NCBI GenBank assembly: GCA_963676725.1 | Contig: OY781463.1 | Span: 4,154,001 to 4,218,000, forward strand | Source: G963662905 sp963676725 | GTDB lineage: Bacteria > Bacteroidota > Bacteroidia > Bacteroidales > WRLA01 | Direction of reading: 5' to 3' | DNA: 64,000 nt | Shown: positions 33,939 through 44,620 of the stretch, piece after piece | Numbering within the stretch: position 1 is the stretch's first letter | How the letters are laid out: every line of letters begins with the position of its first letter | Program-made: the position numbers and the translations under genes | The notes under the pieces: generated by a model | Seen by the model: the letters and a program-made list of their open reading frames with translations, nothing else | What the model was told of the DNA's origin: nothing | The model's database searches: none

Positions 33939-36900
33939 ATGAAGGCACACTTTTACAGCTTTTTTAGAAATTTGATGCTGCTGGCTTTTGTTGGGGTTTT
34001 TACAGGCCTCACCGCTATGGCACAAAGTTTCAGCTATTCTGATAGCTGGAACCAGCAAGGGTACACAGTACTCGAGCAAGACCAAAACAAAATGGTCGTA
34101 AATTTCTCCATTGAGAAATTTAATATGAGCGAACTCAACCTTGATGGTGAGATGCTTAAGAAAATTGAACTCCCCGGCGTTTTCCTTCCAAATGATGAAG
34201 GTTATCCTGATCTAGCAGGAATGGGACGTTATATTGCTATTCCAAATGGAGCAACAGTTAGTTTAAATATTTTAAATCAACGTATTGAAACTATTGAGAA
34301 TGTGGAAATTGCTCCGGCTCCACGCATTCCTAAAATTACTGATGAAGGCCCACTGCATTATGCAAAAAATGAGGCTGTTTATGAAACAAATGCTTTTTAT
34401 CCTGCAGAACCAGTAAAATTTAGCGCACAAACCGAAATTCGTGGCATCAACGCTGCAGTTTTGGGAATTACTCCTTTCCAATATAATCCTGTTACAAAGC
34501 AACTTAAGATTTATCGTGATCTGGAAATAGAGATTGTTTTTAATGGCGGAAACGGTCAATTTGGCGATGTTGCATATCGTAACCCAATGTGGGACAATAT
34601 CTTATCTGATATGTTTATCAATTCACAGCAACTCCCTGTTGTTGATTATAATGCACGTGCTGCAGCAACTCGCGCTGAAGGCGAATATGAATATGTGATT
34701 ATTATTCCTGACAATCCAGTATATCAACAATGGGCTGACTCTCTAAAGAAATTCAGAAATCAGCAAGGTATCCTTACAGGTGTTGTTAAAGTTACTGATA
34801 TTGGTGGCAATACTACAGGAGCAATTGAATCATATGTAAACGATGCCTATGAAAACTGGTCTACTAAGCCTGTTGCATTCTTACTTATGGCAGATTATGG
34901 TACTAGCGGAGACAACTGTTTGGTTTCTCCTCTTTGGGACAACTATTGTGTGTCTGATAATATCTATGCCGACGTGAATAATGATGATTTACCTGATGTT
35001 GTTTTTGCACGCATGACAGCACAAAATGAAGCTCACCTGCAAACAATGGTAAACAAGGTTCTGGATTACGAACGCAACCCTCCAACCAGCAGTGATTTTT
35101 ATAATCACCCAATTACTGCTTGTGGATGGCAAACAGAGCGTTGGTTCCAAATTTGTTCTGAAACTGTTGGCGGTTTCTGGAAAAATGAGCTTGGTAAAGA
35201 ACCTGTGCGGATCAATGAAATTTATAGCGGTTCCCCGGGAAGTACCTGGTCTACAGCAACAAATACCGGTATAGTTGTTGATTATTTTGGCCCTAATGGC
35301 CTTGGATATATTCCTGCAACTCCAAGTGAATTGGGAAACTGGTCAGGTGGTAACGCTTCAGACATCAATAATGCTATTAACGATGGCGCTTTTATGCTGA
35401 TGCATCGCGACCATGGAATGGAAACAGGTTGGGGTGAACCCAGCTATACAAATTCCAATCTATCAGGGCTAAACAATGAAGATCTTTCATTTATTCTTTC
35501 AATTAACTGCCTTACAGGTAAATACAATTGGAGCGGTGAATGCTTTGCTGAAGCTTTCCATCGTCATCAATATGGATGTGTTGGGATTATGGCTGCTTCT
35601 GAAGTATCCTATTCTTTTGTAAACGATACTTATGTTTGGGGTATGATGGACAATATGTGGCCTGATTTTGACCCAGGTTATGGTGGAAACGATTTTGATA
35701 TGAATTTTATCCGCCCCGCTTTCGCTAATGCTGCAGGTAAAATTTATCTTGCTGCTTCCAACTGGCCTTATAATACAAACAATAAGACAGTAACTTATCA
35801 CCTTTTCCATAACCATGGAGATGCTTACCTCAATGTATATTCAGAAGTTCCTATGAACATGAATGTGGTTCATGAAGACCTTCTTCCTGCAAATGTGAAC
35901 ACCTTTAATGTTCAAGCTCCTTCCGGTTCACAAATTTGTCTTTCTGTTGACGGTGAGATTATCGGTCGCGGAATGGGCATGGGTGGAACAGCAACAATTA
36001 ATATTGAGCCCCAAATGCCGGGTAGTGATGTCTTGTTAACTGTGACCAAGCAAAACTATTATCGTTATAGCGCTGGTATAATGGTTGCAGGTGCTCCGGC
36101 ACAAGCCGCCAGTCCTCAGCCACAAAACAATAAAATTAATGTAGCCCCATTTACTCAGTTTGCATGGGAAGATGGTTATGGAACTCCTTCTGATACTTAC
36201 AAATTCTATCTGGGAACAAATAACCCTCCAACAAATATTGTTAATGGTGAAGAGCTTACAGAAAATATCTACAATTTAGCTGATGAGCTTGATTATAACA
36301 CAGAATATTTCTGGCAAATTGTTTCAACAAACACTTATGGAACAACCGAAGGGGACGTTTGGACTTTCTCTACAAACAGCCCTCCTGATGAAGATTTCGA
36401 AAGCGGTAGCTTTAATGCTTATCCTTGGCAACTCGAAGGCGATGTTAACTGGACAGTAAACCAATCTGAAGTATTCCATGGTGCATATTCTGCCCAATCG
36501 GGTGCTATTGCTGATGATCAGTTTAGTAGCATGAAAATCTCGATGAATATCAACACATTTATGTCGATGATTACCTTCTATAAGATGGTCTCTACAGATG
36601 GTGCTGATAAACTCGAATTCTATATTGATGGCGTGCTCAAGGATTCTTGGGGTGGCTTATCAGGATGGAGTGAAGAATCTTATCCGGTTGTTTCCGGAGA
36701 CCATGTTTTTGAATGGCGTTTTGTGAAGAACAGTAGTGGCGCTGCCGGTGATGATGCAGCATGGGTTGATTATATCTACTTCCCTGAAAATGGCGGAGCT
36801 GTAGCTAGTGCCGGTCAGGATGCAACAATTTGTGAAGGAAGCACACATCAGCTTAGCGGAAGCGTGATCAATTCAACAGACATCAATTGGACAAGCAATG

Positions 36901-37862
36901 GTGATGGTGAATTTTCAGACGAAACTATTGTTGACCCTGTTTATACTCCGGGTACAAATGATATTGCAAACGGATCTGTCCTTTTAACAATTACTGCTAG
37001 TGGTGCAAAAGACGATGTTAGCGACGATATGACGCTTACAATCAATAAAACACCTATTGTAGAAACAGGTAATTCTTTAGTTGTTTGTGCAGGAAATACA
37101 GCAGAAATTGCAGGGCTTTATGAAAATTATGAAAGCTTATTCTGGACAACAGATGGTGATGGTATCTTTGATAATGCAACCTTACCATTTCCGGTATATA
37201 CTCCCGGAGCTACTGATATTGCCAATGGTAGTGTAATGCTTCATGTTGAAGCTATGGCTTGGGCTCCTTGTGAAAATGTTACTTCCGATCTGGAAATTAC
37301 AATCAATGATGTTCCTGTTGCTCCTGCAATGCCTGCCGGACCTGAAACTGTTTTTATTAATGAAATAGAAACAAGCGAATATACTGTTGCAGAAACTCCT
37401 GAAGCAGTTTCTTATGCATGGGAAATCAGTCCTGCTGAAGCTGGAACAATCATGGGCGAAACAACAACTGCAACCGCAACATGGAATATAGATTATCAAG
37501 GTGAGGCTTTCATTGCTGTTAGCGCCCTGAATGATTGTGGAACCAGTGAACGCTCAGAAAGCTTTGTAACTATGGTTGATAATAATGTAGGTATTGACGA
37601 AGCCCTGGCTTTAAATGTCGGTATCTATCCAAACCCAACTAATGGCAACTTTAGCTTGGAAATCAATATGAAAAGTGATAAAGGCCTTCGCATCCGTCTA
37701 ATCAACACTGTTGGTACAGAGGTTTATAAGGAAGAGAATGTTCTTGTAAACGGAAGCCTTACACGTGAATTCGATTTTAGTAATCTCGAAGAAGGAATCT
37801 ACCTTATGATTATTGAAAATGATTTCACAAATGTGATTAAGAAGGTTATTATTGAGAAATAA
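33939..37862 (+). CDS. T9SS-secreted C25 (gingipain-like) cysteine protease 2
   Basis: A 1307-residue protein. Signal peptide to about residue 29, propeptide-like domain, then the C25 catalytic domain with HRDHG (H489/H492) and NCLTGKY (C524) followed by GECFAEAF, closely parallel to gingipain's catalytic region. A small Ig-like domain comes next, then a fibronectin-like domain near 720-810, a DEDFESGSF adhesin-type jelly roll near 815-950, two PKD/Ig-like repeats (CEGSTHQLSGSVI and CAGNTAEIAGLY) and a T9SS sorting domain (IYPNPTNGNF). It starts 39 bp after protease 1, so they are probably co-transcribed. Codon choice leans more to GCT, GTT and ATT than in the neighbours, which could reflect high expression. 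Confidence 0.9.
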   Translation: MKAHFYSFFRNLMLLAFVGVFTGLTAMAQSFSYSDSWNQQGYTVLEQDQNKMVVNFSIEKFNMSELNLDGEMLKKIELPGVFLPNDEGYPDLAGMGRYIAIPNGATVSLNILNQRIETIENVEIAPAPRIPKITDEGPLHYAKNEAVYETNAFYPAEPVKFSAQTEIRGINAAVLGITPFQYNPVTKQLKIYRDLEIEIVFNGGNGQFGDVAYRNPMWDNILSDMFINSQQLPVVDYNARAAATRAEGEYEYVIIIPDNPVYQQWADSLKKFRNQQGILTGVVKVTDIGGNTTGAIESYVNDAYENWSTKPVAFLLMADYGTSGDNCLVSPLWDNYCVSDNIYADVNNDDLPDVVFARMTAQNEAHLQTMVNKVLDYERNPPTSSDFYNHPITACGWQTERWFQICSETVGGFWKNELGKEPVRINEIYSGSPGSTWSTATNTGIVVDYFGPNGLGYIPATPSELGNWSGGNASDINNAINDGAFMLMHRDHGMETGWGEPSYTNSNLSGLNNEDLSFILSINCLTGKYNWSGECFAEAFHRHQYGCVGIMAASEVSYSFVNDTYVWGMMDNMWPDFDPGYGGNDFDMNFIRPAFANAAGKIYLAASNWPYNTNNKTVTYHLFHNHGDAYLNVYSEVPMNMNVVHEDLLPANVNTFNVQAPSGSQICLSVDGEIIGRGMGMGGTATINIEPQMPGSDVLLTVTKQNYYRYSAGIMVAGAPAQAASPQPQNNKINVAPFTQFAWEDGYGTPSDTYKFYLGTNNPPTNIVNGEELTENIYNLADELDYNTEYFWQIVSTNTYGTTEGDVWTFSTNSPPDEDFESGSFNAYPWQLEGDVNWTVNQSEVFHGAYSAQSGAIADDQFSSMKISMNINTFMSMITFYKMVSTDGADKLEFYIDGVLKDSWGGLSGWSEESYPVVSGDHVFEWRFVKNSSGAAGDDAAWVDYIYFPENGGAVASAGQDATICEGSTHQLSGSVINSTDINWTSNGDGEFSDETIVDPVYTPGTNDIANGSVLLTITASGAKDDVSDDMTLTINKTPIVETGNSLVVCAGNTAEIAGLYENYESLFWTTDGDGIFDNATLPFPVYTPGATDIANGSVMLHVEAMAWAPCENVTSDLEITINDVPVAPAMPAGPETVFINEIETSEYTVAETPEAVSYAWEISPAEAGTIMGETTTATATWNIDYQGEAFIAVSALNDCGTSERSESFVTMVDNNVGIDEALALNVGIYPNPTNGNFSLEINMKSDKGLRIRLINTVGTEVYKEENVLVNGSLTREFDFSNLEEGIYLMIIENDFTNVIKKVIIEK

Positions 37863-37883
37863 TATTCTTTGAATATAGTTTTT

Positions 37884-37919
37884 AAGCCTGCCACCGAAAA
37901 ACCCGGTGGCAGGCTTTTT
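37884..37919 (+). terminator. Strong intrinsic terminator after protease 2
   Basis: A perfect 13-bp stem AAGCCTGCCACCG (37884-37896) with CGGTGGCAGGCTT (37904-37916) and a T-run. It separates protease 2 from protease 3, so the third gene needs its own promoter. Confidence 0.9.
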
Positions 37920-38009
37920 CTAAATGCCCTTTTCCATAATTGGAACCTCCAAACACCAAATTTCCAAATCAAAAATTGAATCTGTTTATTGAAATTTAAA
38001 ATTCAACTT

Positions 38010-41000
38010 ATGCATATTTTTCGGGTTATACTACTGACTCTTGCCTTTGGACTGCTCACGCATATCCAGGCATCCGCTCAAGCGCAAAACAATCGTTTAA
38101 AACCAGTATTTATTCACACAGACCATCAAAATATTGAGCTCTCCTTCAAAACACCCGATTATTCAATAGTTGAGGAACAAAGAAAAGACATGAGCGGGCA
38201 GAGCATCAGTATGACTGGTATTCAGCTCCCTGCTCAATCCGGCTGCCCCGATCTGCCGGTATATAGTGGAAGGTACATTATTCCCTTTGGCGCAGAAGTA
38301 GAGGTTCGCTACGATATTATCCGCCAAAAAACCATCTCAGGAATCGACATACTTCCCGCTCCTGAAATTCCTTTCGAAACCGACAGTATTGAGCTGTACC
38401 GGAAAAACACAGAAGTATACTCCCGTAATGCTTTTTATCCTGAAAATATAATTCAAATGTCCCCCACGCAAAATTTTAGGGGTTTTGAAACAGTGATACT
38501 CAATTGGACTCCTTTCAGGTATAATCCTGTGAGCAAAGAGTTGATTGTTATTGAAGAAATTAATATTTCCCTACATTTCATTGGGGGGAGCGGTCAATTA
38601 TCTGATGATCGTATGCGCAACCCAATGTGGGATCAAATTGTTGCCTCTCAGGTAGAAAACCCCGAAGCCATGCCTCCTTATAAAGGCAGTGAATTAAGTC
38701 GCGCAAACGGATATGAATACCTGATCATCGTGCCAAACTATAGTGCTTTTAGTTCATGGGCTGATAGCCTCAGGATTTTTAGAAACCAACAAGGAATAAA
38801 AACAGGAATTGTACGTATTGAAGAGATTGGCGCAAACACACCCGCAGCCATTAGCGCTTATATTAAAGATGCACTTGAAAATTGGGATATCCCACCTGCT
38901 GCAATATTGTTTATGGCCGACTATGGAGTAAGTGCAGACGATCGAATTATGTCGCCCGTCTGGGACGATTACTGTATTTCCGATAATCTTTTTGCAGATA
39001 TTGATAACGATGGCCTTCCTGATGTGGTTACTGCCCGTATGCCGGCACAAAATGCCACACAACTAGAGTATATGGTGCGTAAAACCCTTGATTTTGAACG
39101 AAATCCACCACTCGACGAATCATATTATAATAAGCCAATAACAGCATTGGGCTGGCAAACAGAGCGTTGGTTTCAATTATGTAGTGAAGCCATCTCGGGA
39201 TACTTTCGCAAGGAAGGCAAAAACCCCGTACGCATTAATGATGTTTATGAAGGAAACCCCAATGTTGATCCGTGGTCATCATCATCAAATACCAATATGA
39301 TCATCAATACTTTTGGCCCCAATGGGCTTGGCTATATTCCAGCAACACCTCAAGAACTCGGTGGTTGGACCGGTGGCAATGCAACAGCCGTAAACGATGC
39401 ACTGAATGAAGGAAGCTTTATGCTGATTCATCGCGACCACGGTTCGGTAAACGGTTGGGGAGAGCCTTCCTACGACAGTGACGATATAAACAGTGGTTTA
39501 AATAATAATGAATTGCTTCCATTTATCTTTAGCATTAATTGCCTTACAGGTAAGTTTAATGTTGGTGGAAGTTGTTTTGCAGAAGTGTTTTACCGTCATC
39601 CCAAAAGGGCTTTGGGGATTATTGCAGCAACAGAGGTTTCCTATTCTTTTGTAAACGACGCCTATATGTGGGGAGTGATGGATTATATGTATCCTGATTT
39701 TTTGCCCGATTTTGGTGAAGATAATGGAAAGCAGCTTTTCCCGGCTTTTGCAAATGTCTCCGGAAAATATTTTCTAGAAGCCTCTTCGTGGCCATGGAAT
39801 GAAAACAACAAAGAAGTGACCTATATGCTTTTCCATCACCATGGAGATGCCTACCTGCAATTGTTTTCGGAAGTGCCTCAAAATATCAGCGCAACAATGC
39901 CAGAGCGCATTACTGATACTGCGAGCCGAATTGTATTTACTGCCCCCGAAAATTGTAAAATAGGTTTAAGTGTTGATGGGGAATTCCTTAATTCATGCTA
40001 TGCCACAGGCCAGGAACAAAGCCTGGGGTTTCCTGCACAAACTGCTGGTAAAAGGTTAAAAGTAGTTCTTACTTCTGCAAATAAAATTCGCACAGAATAT
40101 GAAATACAAGTAGTCCCAAACAATGGGCCTTTCCTGGTTTGCCACGAATTTGTTTGGCAGAATACTAATCAACAGCTTGATGCAGGAAAAGATGCTTATT
40201 GGGGTTTTACGCTTGAAAATATTGGTTTTGCAGATGCAAGCGCCATCAATTTAAATATGAGCTGTTCAGGTGAGCAAATCGGAATAGAGAATGCGACACT
40301 ATATATCGATCAACTTAACAAAGATAGTGTCCGTGTTTTTACGAATAATTTTCTTTTTAGCGCCGCGTGTAATATTGCTGATTTAGAAGATTTTTGGGTA
40401 GATATTCAGATCGAAACAGCTCAGGGGAATTGGGAACAGCAACAACGTATTTATGTGCATGCGCCTGATCCATCATTGGTTTTTGGAGATATCGAAGAAC
40501 TCGAAGGCAATAATAATGGCTGGTTTGAGCCCGGAGAATCTGCTCAACTGAACATTAGTATAAATAATTTAGGATCAGCTATATTAGATAATACTGATGT
40601 TGCTTTTGCTTTCGAAGGCGGTTCCAGTGATATCGAAATTACTTCAATTAATGGAGGAAGCCCGTCTATCGATCCCGGAAGCTCTGACAGTATTTCCTTG
40701 GTCTTGAGGGCAAAAGATTTTGTAAAAGAGGGCACTGTTTATTCTTTAATTGCTCATATTACAGCGGATTGTGGTTTTGATCTTAGCGACACCATCCCAA
40801 TACAAATCGGCCGAAAAGCAGCTCTTGTCCTTGATTTGGACCGCAATAATAATTCTGCACCGGCAATTGTTGAAAGCCTTACAAACTTGGGATATTCAGC
40901 AGAATACACCAAGGAATGGCCAGAAGGATTTGATGAATATAAATCCGTTTTTCTCTGTCTGGGCATGTTTGGAACAAATTCTGTGATTAATTATAATCAA

Positions 41001-42218
41001 GGGGATCAATTGGCCGAATATCTTGAAAAGGACGGGCGATTATATCTTGAAGGCGGTGATGTTTGGGTTTTTAATCCAAAAACGACAGTTCATCCAATGT
41101 TCCATATTGAAGGGCTCGATGATGGTAGTGATAACCTTAATAATGTTGATGCTACTGTTGGTGGATTTACCGGGGGTTTGTCTTTTAAATATACCGGCGA
41201 TAACCGCATGGTTGACCACATTAAAGGAACCGAATCTGCAGTAAATCTTTTTTATAACCCCATGCCCAGCTTTTTTGTTGCTGTTGCCTATGAACAGGAA
41301 AACTACAAAACCATTGGTACAAGCTTTGAGTTTGGCGGTTTGGAAGATGGTGATTTTCCTTCAACAAAGGATGAGTTGATGCGTCGTTATATGGAATTTT
41401 TTGGCTTTCTGCAGCGCCCTGAGCAAGCAGAAACCCCAGTCGGTACAGCTACTGTATGTGCTTCAACTTCGGAAGAATATACAACAATGTCAGTTCCAGG
41501 AGCGCAGTCCTATTTATGGCAACTGACACCGCAGACGGCAGGAATAATGATACAAAATGATACAAGTCTGAATATTGAGTGGAGTGCTTCTTTTGCCGGC
41601 TCTGCCAGCATCAGCGTTATGGCTGAAAATGAAAATGGATTTGGAGCGCCTTCAGAATCATTAACAGTTGAGGTAAACCCATTGCCTGCTATACCACCGA
41701 TGCCTGTTGGAAATGATAGCCTCCTTCAAAATGAAGCAGGAATGTCAAGTGCCTATTTTGTCCCTAATCCGTACGACGATATAGTCTGGCAGCTTATTCC
41801 AGTGAATGCTGGGAATTTTTCTATGGATGGCGATAGTTTGCGCATTCAGTGGAGTGGTCTTTTTAGTGGTATTGCTGCGCTTTCCGCTGCTAATATGAAT
41901 GATTGCGGAACAAGTGCTTATGGTGATGCACTCGATATCCATATACTGAATACTGAAGGTATAAACACTATGGATTATTCTCAAATAGTTGTTTATCCAA
42001 ACCCGGTTAGTGATCATTTAATCGTAGAACATGAGTTTCATGCTTCCGGACTGATCACTATTTATAATAGTAGTGGACAGATTGTATTAAAGAAAGATAT
42101 CTCATCAGGAACAAAGCAGGATATTGCTGTGTCGTTTTTGCCGGAAGGCGTCTATCTACTTGTATATCAATCGGAGACAACAAGCGTAAGCAGCCGTTTT
42201 ATTCTTAGTCGGCCATAG
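38010..42218 (+). CDS. T9SS-secreted C25 (gingipain-like) cysteine protease 3
   Basis: A 1402-residue relative of protease 2 with the same order: signal peptide (ending ASAQAQ, about residue 24), propeptide, C25 domain with HRDHG (H474/H477) and NCLTGKF (C511) followed by GSCFAEVF. The middle diverges: a NEW-like Ig region, then an alpha/beta segment near residues 935-1070 (ALVLDLDRNNNSAP, LYLEGGDVW) resembling a ThuA/glutamine-amidotransferase-like fold, two PKD/Ig modules and a sorting domain (VYPNPVSDHL). I chose the ATG at 38010 rather than an in-frame TTG at 37989. Its stop overlaps the convergent kinase gene by 14 bp. Confidence 0.9.
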   Translation: MHIFRVILLTLAFGLLTHIQASAQAQNNRLKPVFIHTDHQNIELSFKTPDYSIVEEQRKDMSGQSISMTGIQLPAQSGCPDLPVYSGRYIIPFGAEVEVRYDIIRQKTISGIDILPAPEIPFETDSIELYRKNTEVYSRNAFYPENIIQMSPTQNFRGFETVILNWTPFRYNPVSKELIVIEEINISLHFIGGSGQLSDDRMRNPMWDQIVASQVENPEAMPPYKGSELSRANGYEYLIIVPNYSAFSSWADSLRIFRNQQGIKTGIVRIEEIGANTPAAISAYIKDALENWDIPPAAILFMADYGVSADDRIMSPVWDDYCISDNLFADIDNDGLPDVVTARMPAQNATQLEYMVRKTLDFERNPPLDESYYNKPITALGWQTERWFQLCSEAISGYFRKEGKNPVRINDVYEGNPNVDPWSSSSNTNMIINTFGPNGLGYIPATPQELGGWTGGNATAVNDALNEGSFMLIHRDHGSVNGWGEPSYDSDDINSGLNNNELLPFIFSINCLTGKFNVGGSCFAEVFYRHPKRALGIIAATEVSYSFVNDAYMWGVMDYMYPDFLPDFGEDNGKQLFPAFANVSGKYFLEASSWPWNENNKEVTYMLFHHHGDAYLQLFSEVPQNISATMPERITDTASRIVFTAPENCKIGLSVDGEFLNSCYATGQEQSLGFPAQTAGKRLKVVLTSANKIRTEYEIQVVPNNGPFLVCHEFVWQNTNQQLDAGKDAYWGFTLENIGFADASAINLNMSCSGEQIGIENATLYIDQLNKDSVRVFTNNFLFSAACNIADLEDFWVDIQIETAQGNWEQQQRIYVHAPDPSLVFGDIEELEGNNNGWFEPGESAQLNISINNLGSAILDNTDVAFAFEGGSSDIEITSINGGSPSIDPGSSDSISLVLRAKDFVKEGTVYSLIAHITADCGFDLSDTIPIQIGRKAALVLDLDRNNNSAPAIVESLTNLGYSAEYTKEWPEGFDEYKSVFLCLGMFGTNSVINYNQGDQLAEYLEKDGRLYLEGGDVWVFNPKTTVHPMFHIEGLDDGSDNLNNVDATVGGFTGGLSFKYTGDNRMVDHIKGTESAVNLFYNPMPSFFVAVAYEQENYKTIGTSFEFGGLEDGDFPSTKDELMRRYMEFFGFLQRPEQAETPVGTATVCASTSEEYTTMSVPGAQSYLWQLTPQTAGIMIQNDTSLNIEWSASFAGSASISVMAENENGFGAPSESLTVEVNPLPAIPPMPVGNDSLLQNEAGMSSAYFVPNPYDDIVWQLIPVNAGNFSMDGDSLRIQWSGLFSGIAALSAANMNDCGTSAYGDALDIHILNTEGINTMDYSQIVVYPNPVSDHLIVEHEFHASGLITIYNSSGQIVLKKDISSGTKQDIAVSFLPEGVYLLVYQSETTSVSSRFILSRP

Positions 42219-44307
42219 AGCGTCCATTGGCGATTGGAAGTGTGAAACTAAAGACGCTGCCCTTTCCGGGTACACTTTCAACGCTAATCTGACCCTTATT
42301 TTTTTCAATAAATTCACGACAAAGGATGAGGCCCAGGCCTGATCCTTTTTCGTTTTCTGTGCCTACGCTTTTGTATTGAGTATCGATTCTGAATAATTTA
42401 TCAAGATGCTCTGCTTTGATACCAATCCCTGAATCACGCACATCGACGCGAACCATGTTTTTCTCTTTTTTGCTTGTAATAATGATTTGGCCACCTCTTG
42501 GCGTGAATTTTATTGCATTGGTAATCAGGTTGCGTAATACAGTGCCAACCATATTTTCACAGGCATAAACCATAGTGCCAAAAGGAATGGCAGAGTATAA
42601 TTTTATGTTTTTTGCATCAGCTTGGGTTTTAAGAATGGCTACCAAATTATTGGCTACATTGCAAAAATCAATAAGTTCAGGAACGCAGTCCATTTTTCCG
42701 GATTGCGAGCGCGACCATTGCAGAAGGTTTTCAAGCAGCTTATACGTGCCTTGTGTTGCCGAATCGATTTGTTGGATAAAATACTTTTTTTCTTTTTCGG
42801 TATAACGGTCATACTCATCATGCAATAGGCTGCTAAAACCGAGTATTGCGTTGAAGGGGTCTTTGAGGTCGTGGGCAATAATATTAAAAAATTTGCTTTT
42901 TGTGGCATTGGCTTCTTCAAGATCATCAGAAGATTTTTTGAGTTCACTTGCCACTTTTAAACGTTCGGTAATATCATAAATAATGATGTGGATGTGCTTT
43001 TGACCGTTGATCAATACGGGGCATGTGTGCAGCTCTACATCACACACAGAGCCGGAAGCCAATTTATGACGAACAACAAAATAGCCTGTTTCGGGTGCTT
43101 CATGAATCTTATGCAGCATACAGCCTTTTTCGTCTATATCAAGATCATTAATTCCGATGCGACTTAGCTCTTCAATAGAATAACCGTAGTATTCCGATGC
43201 GGAAGTATTTGCTGCTGTTATATTTCCGGTTGATGGGTCAATTAAGAGCATTGCCGTGTGGTTGTTTTCAAAAAGGGAGCGGTACCTTTCTTCGCTTTCG
43301 CGGAGTGCCAGTTCGGTTTTTTTTCGGTCGCTGGTATCCCTGGCAATAAAAACAAGCTGATTATTGTTCAATTTGGATAAATAGCCATCAAACCATTTTT
43401 CCTCCCCTCTGATTTCGAGCATATATTCCAAATTGATTACCTGCCCACTTTCTACGCAAGCTTTTATTTTTTGCATAAAGTAATCTGCCATCTTTTTTTC
43501 AAAAACATCATTTACCGATTTACCGATAAGCCCTTCTTTATTAGTATACAATAATGTTTCTGAAGTGGGTAGAAATTTGATATAGCGGCCTTCACTATCA
43601 ATAATAAAAACAGCATCAGTCATTGCTGAAAATATTGCCTGAAATTCTCTTCGTGTTTCAAATGAGCTTATTAAGACCTTTTTTTGAGGAGTGATGTCTT
43701 CAAACATCAGTACAATATCACCGGTTTTTATTTTAATAAAGTGTAATTTCCTCCATCCTTCCGTATGTTTACCCTTTAGCAAGATTTCGTCGATGACTAT
43801 TTGCTCTCCTGTTTTCCAACAGGCTTGTGCTTTTAAAAGAATAATGTTATTTTCATTCAAAGGGAAAACTGTTGATACTTTCCTCTCCAATATTTCTTCA
43901 GCTTTGATTAACTCAATTTCCTCCGCTGATTTATTCCATTTAGTAATAAGAAAATCTGTGCCATCATCAATGGGATGAAAAACAGCAAGACCGCATCTAA
44001 ATTGATCAAATAAATAGTCCATTTGGTCGTGAACATCTGCAGGCTGATCTTTCGCGCCTTCGAAAACATCAAAGGAAACAAATTCACCAACCGAATAAAA
44101 GATGACTTTATAGTTCTGTTTTTCAGGTTTTTTTAAAGGCATGTCAATAGATGTGGATTGCCCACCCTTTAAAATATCCCGAACAATTTGTGTCACTTCC
44201 GGAATGTTTTCTATATAAAAGAATGTGTTTAATTGCCTATTGGCTCCCTGAGCCAAAATAAGCTTATTATTCAAAATAGACAGCTTGAGGCTTAGAACAG
44301 ATCTCAT
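42205..44307 (-). CDS. PAS-domain sensor histidine kinase
   Basis: A 700-residue soluble kinase without membrane segments. It has an N-terminal region of about 220 residues with a degenerate PAS, then two clear PAS domains (about 225-335 and 340-450), a HisKA dimerisation domain with the phospho-acceptor H479 in NIIAHDLKDPFNA and an HATPase domain (NLITNAIKFTPRGG, DSGIGI, GSGLGLILC). No receiver domain and no response regulator lie nearby. The 3' end overlaps the end of protease 3 by 14 bp on the other strand. Its promoter (44351-44382) is a perfect consensus. The signal sensed is unknown. Confidence 0.9.
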   Translation of the reverse strand: MRSVLSLKLSILNNKLILAQGANRQLNTFFYIENIPEVTQIVRDILKGGQSTSIDMPLKKPEKQNYKVIFYSVGEFVSFDVFEGAKDQPADVHDQMDYLFDQFRCGLAVFHPIDDGTDFLITKWNKSAEEIELIKAEEILERKVSTVFPLNENNIILLKAQACWKTGEQIVIDEILLKGKHTEGWRKLHFIKIKTGDIVLMFEDITPQKKVLISSFETRREFQAIFSAMTDAVFIIDSEGRYIKFLPTSETLLYTNKEGLIGKSVNDVFEKKMADYFMQKIKACVESGQVINLEYMLEIRGEEKWFDGYLSKLNNNQLVFIARDTSDRKKTELALRESEERYRSLFENNHTAMLLIDPSTGNITAANTSASEYYGYSIEELSRIGINDLDIDEKGCMLHKIHEAPETGYFVVRHKLASGSVCDVELHTCPVLINGQKHIHIIIYDITERLKVASELKKSSDDLEEANATKSKFFNIIAHDLKDPFNAILGFSSLLHDEYDRYTEKEKKYFIQQIDSATQGTYKLLENLLQWSRSQSGKMDCVPELIDFCNVANNLVAILKTQADAKNIKLYSAIPFGTMVYACENMVGTVLRNLITNAIKFTPRGGQIIITSKKEKNMVRVDVRDSGIGIKAEHLDKLFRIDTQYKSVGTENEKGSGLGLILCREFIEKNKGQISVESVPGKGSVFSFTLPIANGRSMAD

Positions 44308-44350
44308 AGGTTAAATTTTTCAAAACACTGTATTTTTCTCTGCAGTCATT

Positions 44351-44382
44351 CAAAGATATAAAATCGCAGTATCTTTTGCAAA
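44351..44382 (-). promoter_or_regulatory. Perfect promoter of the PAS kinase gene
   Basis: On the minus strand TTTG (44382-44379), 20 nt, TATCTTTG (44358-44351). The leader would be about 40 nt. Confidence 0.7.
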
Positions 44383-44505
44383 CACAACAAACTATTTCTT
44401 CACTTATTTTTTGATTTTGAGCATGAAATGTAATTATTTTGGCTCGTAGAATCGGAAAAGCTAGAATTTTTTTTTCATGTTTTATTATATATTATCAAAA
44501 TATTG

Positions 44506-44513
44506 TACATTTG
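44506..44513 (+). promoter_or_regulatory. Candidate -7 element of the small membrane protein gene
   Basis: TACATTTG matches TAnnTTTG about 107 bp before the start codon; the -33 region is only a T-rich approximation. The rest of the 313-bp gap (44308-44620) is AT-rich with the divergent kinase promoter and no other gene. Confidence 0.4.
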
Positions 44514-44620
44514 TAGAGTAAAATTTAGTGGGTAGGGCGATGTGTTTCTATTTGGTTTGTAGTTCATTTGGTTAATGAACATTTGCATATCTGCCCTGAT
44601 CTCTATTAAAAGACAGTAAT

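Noticed and set aside
37989..38009. TTG start for protease 3
   Set aside because: It would add seven charged residues before the signal peptide; the ATG at 38010 starts directly at a normal signal sequence.
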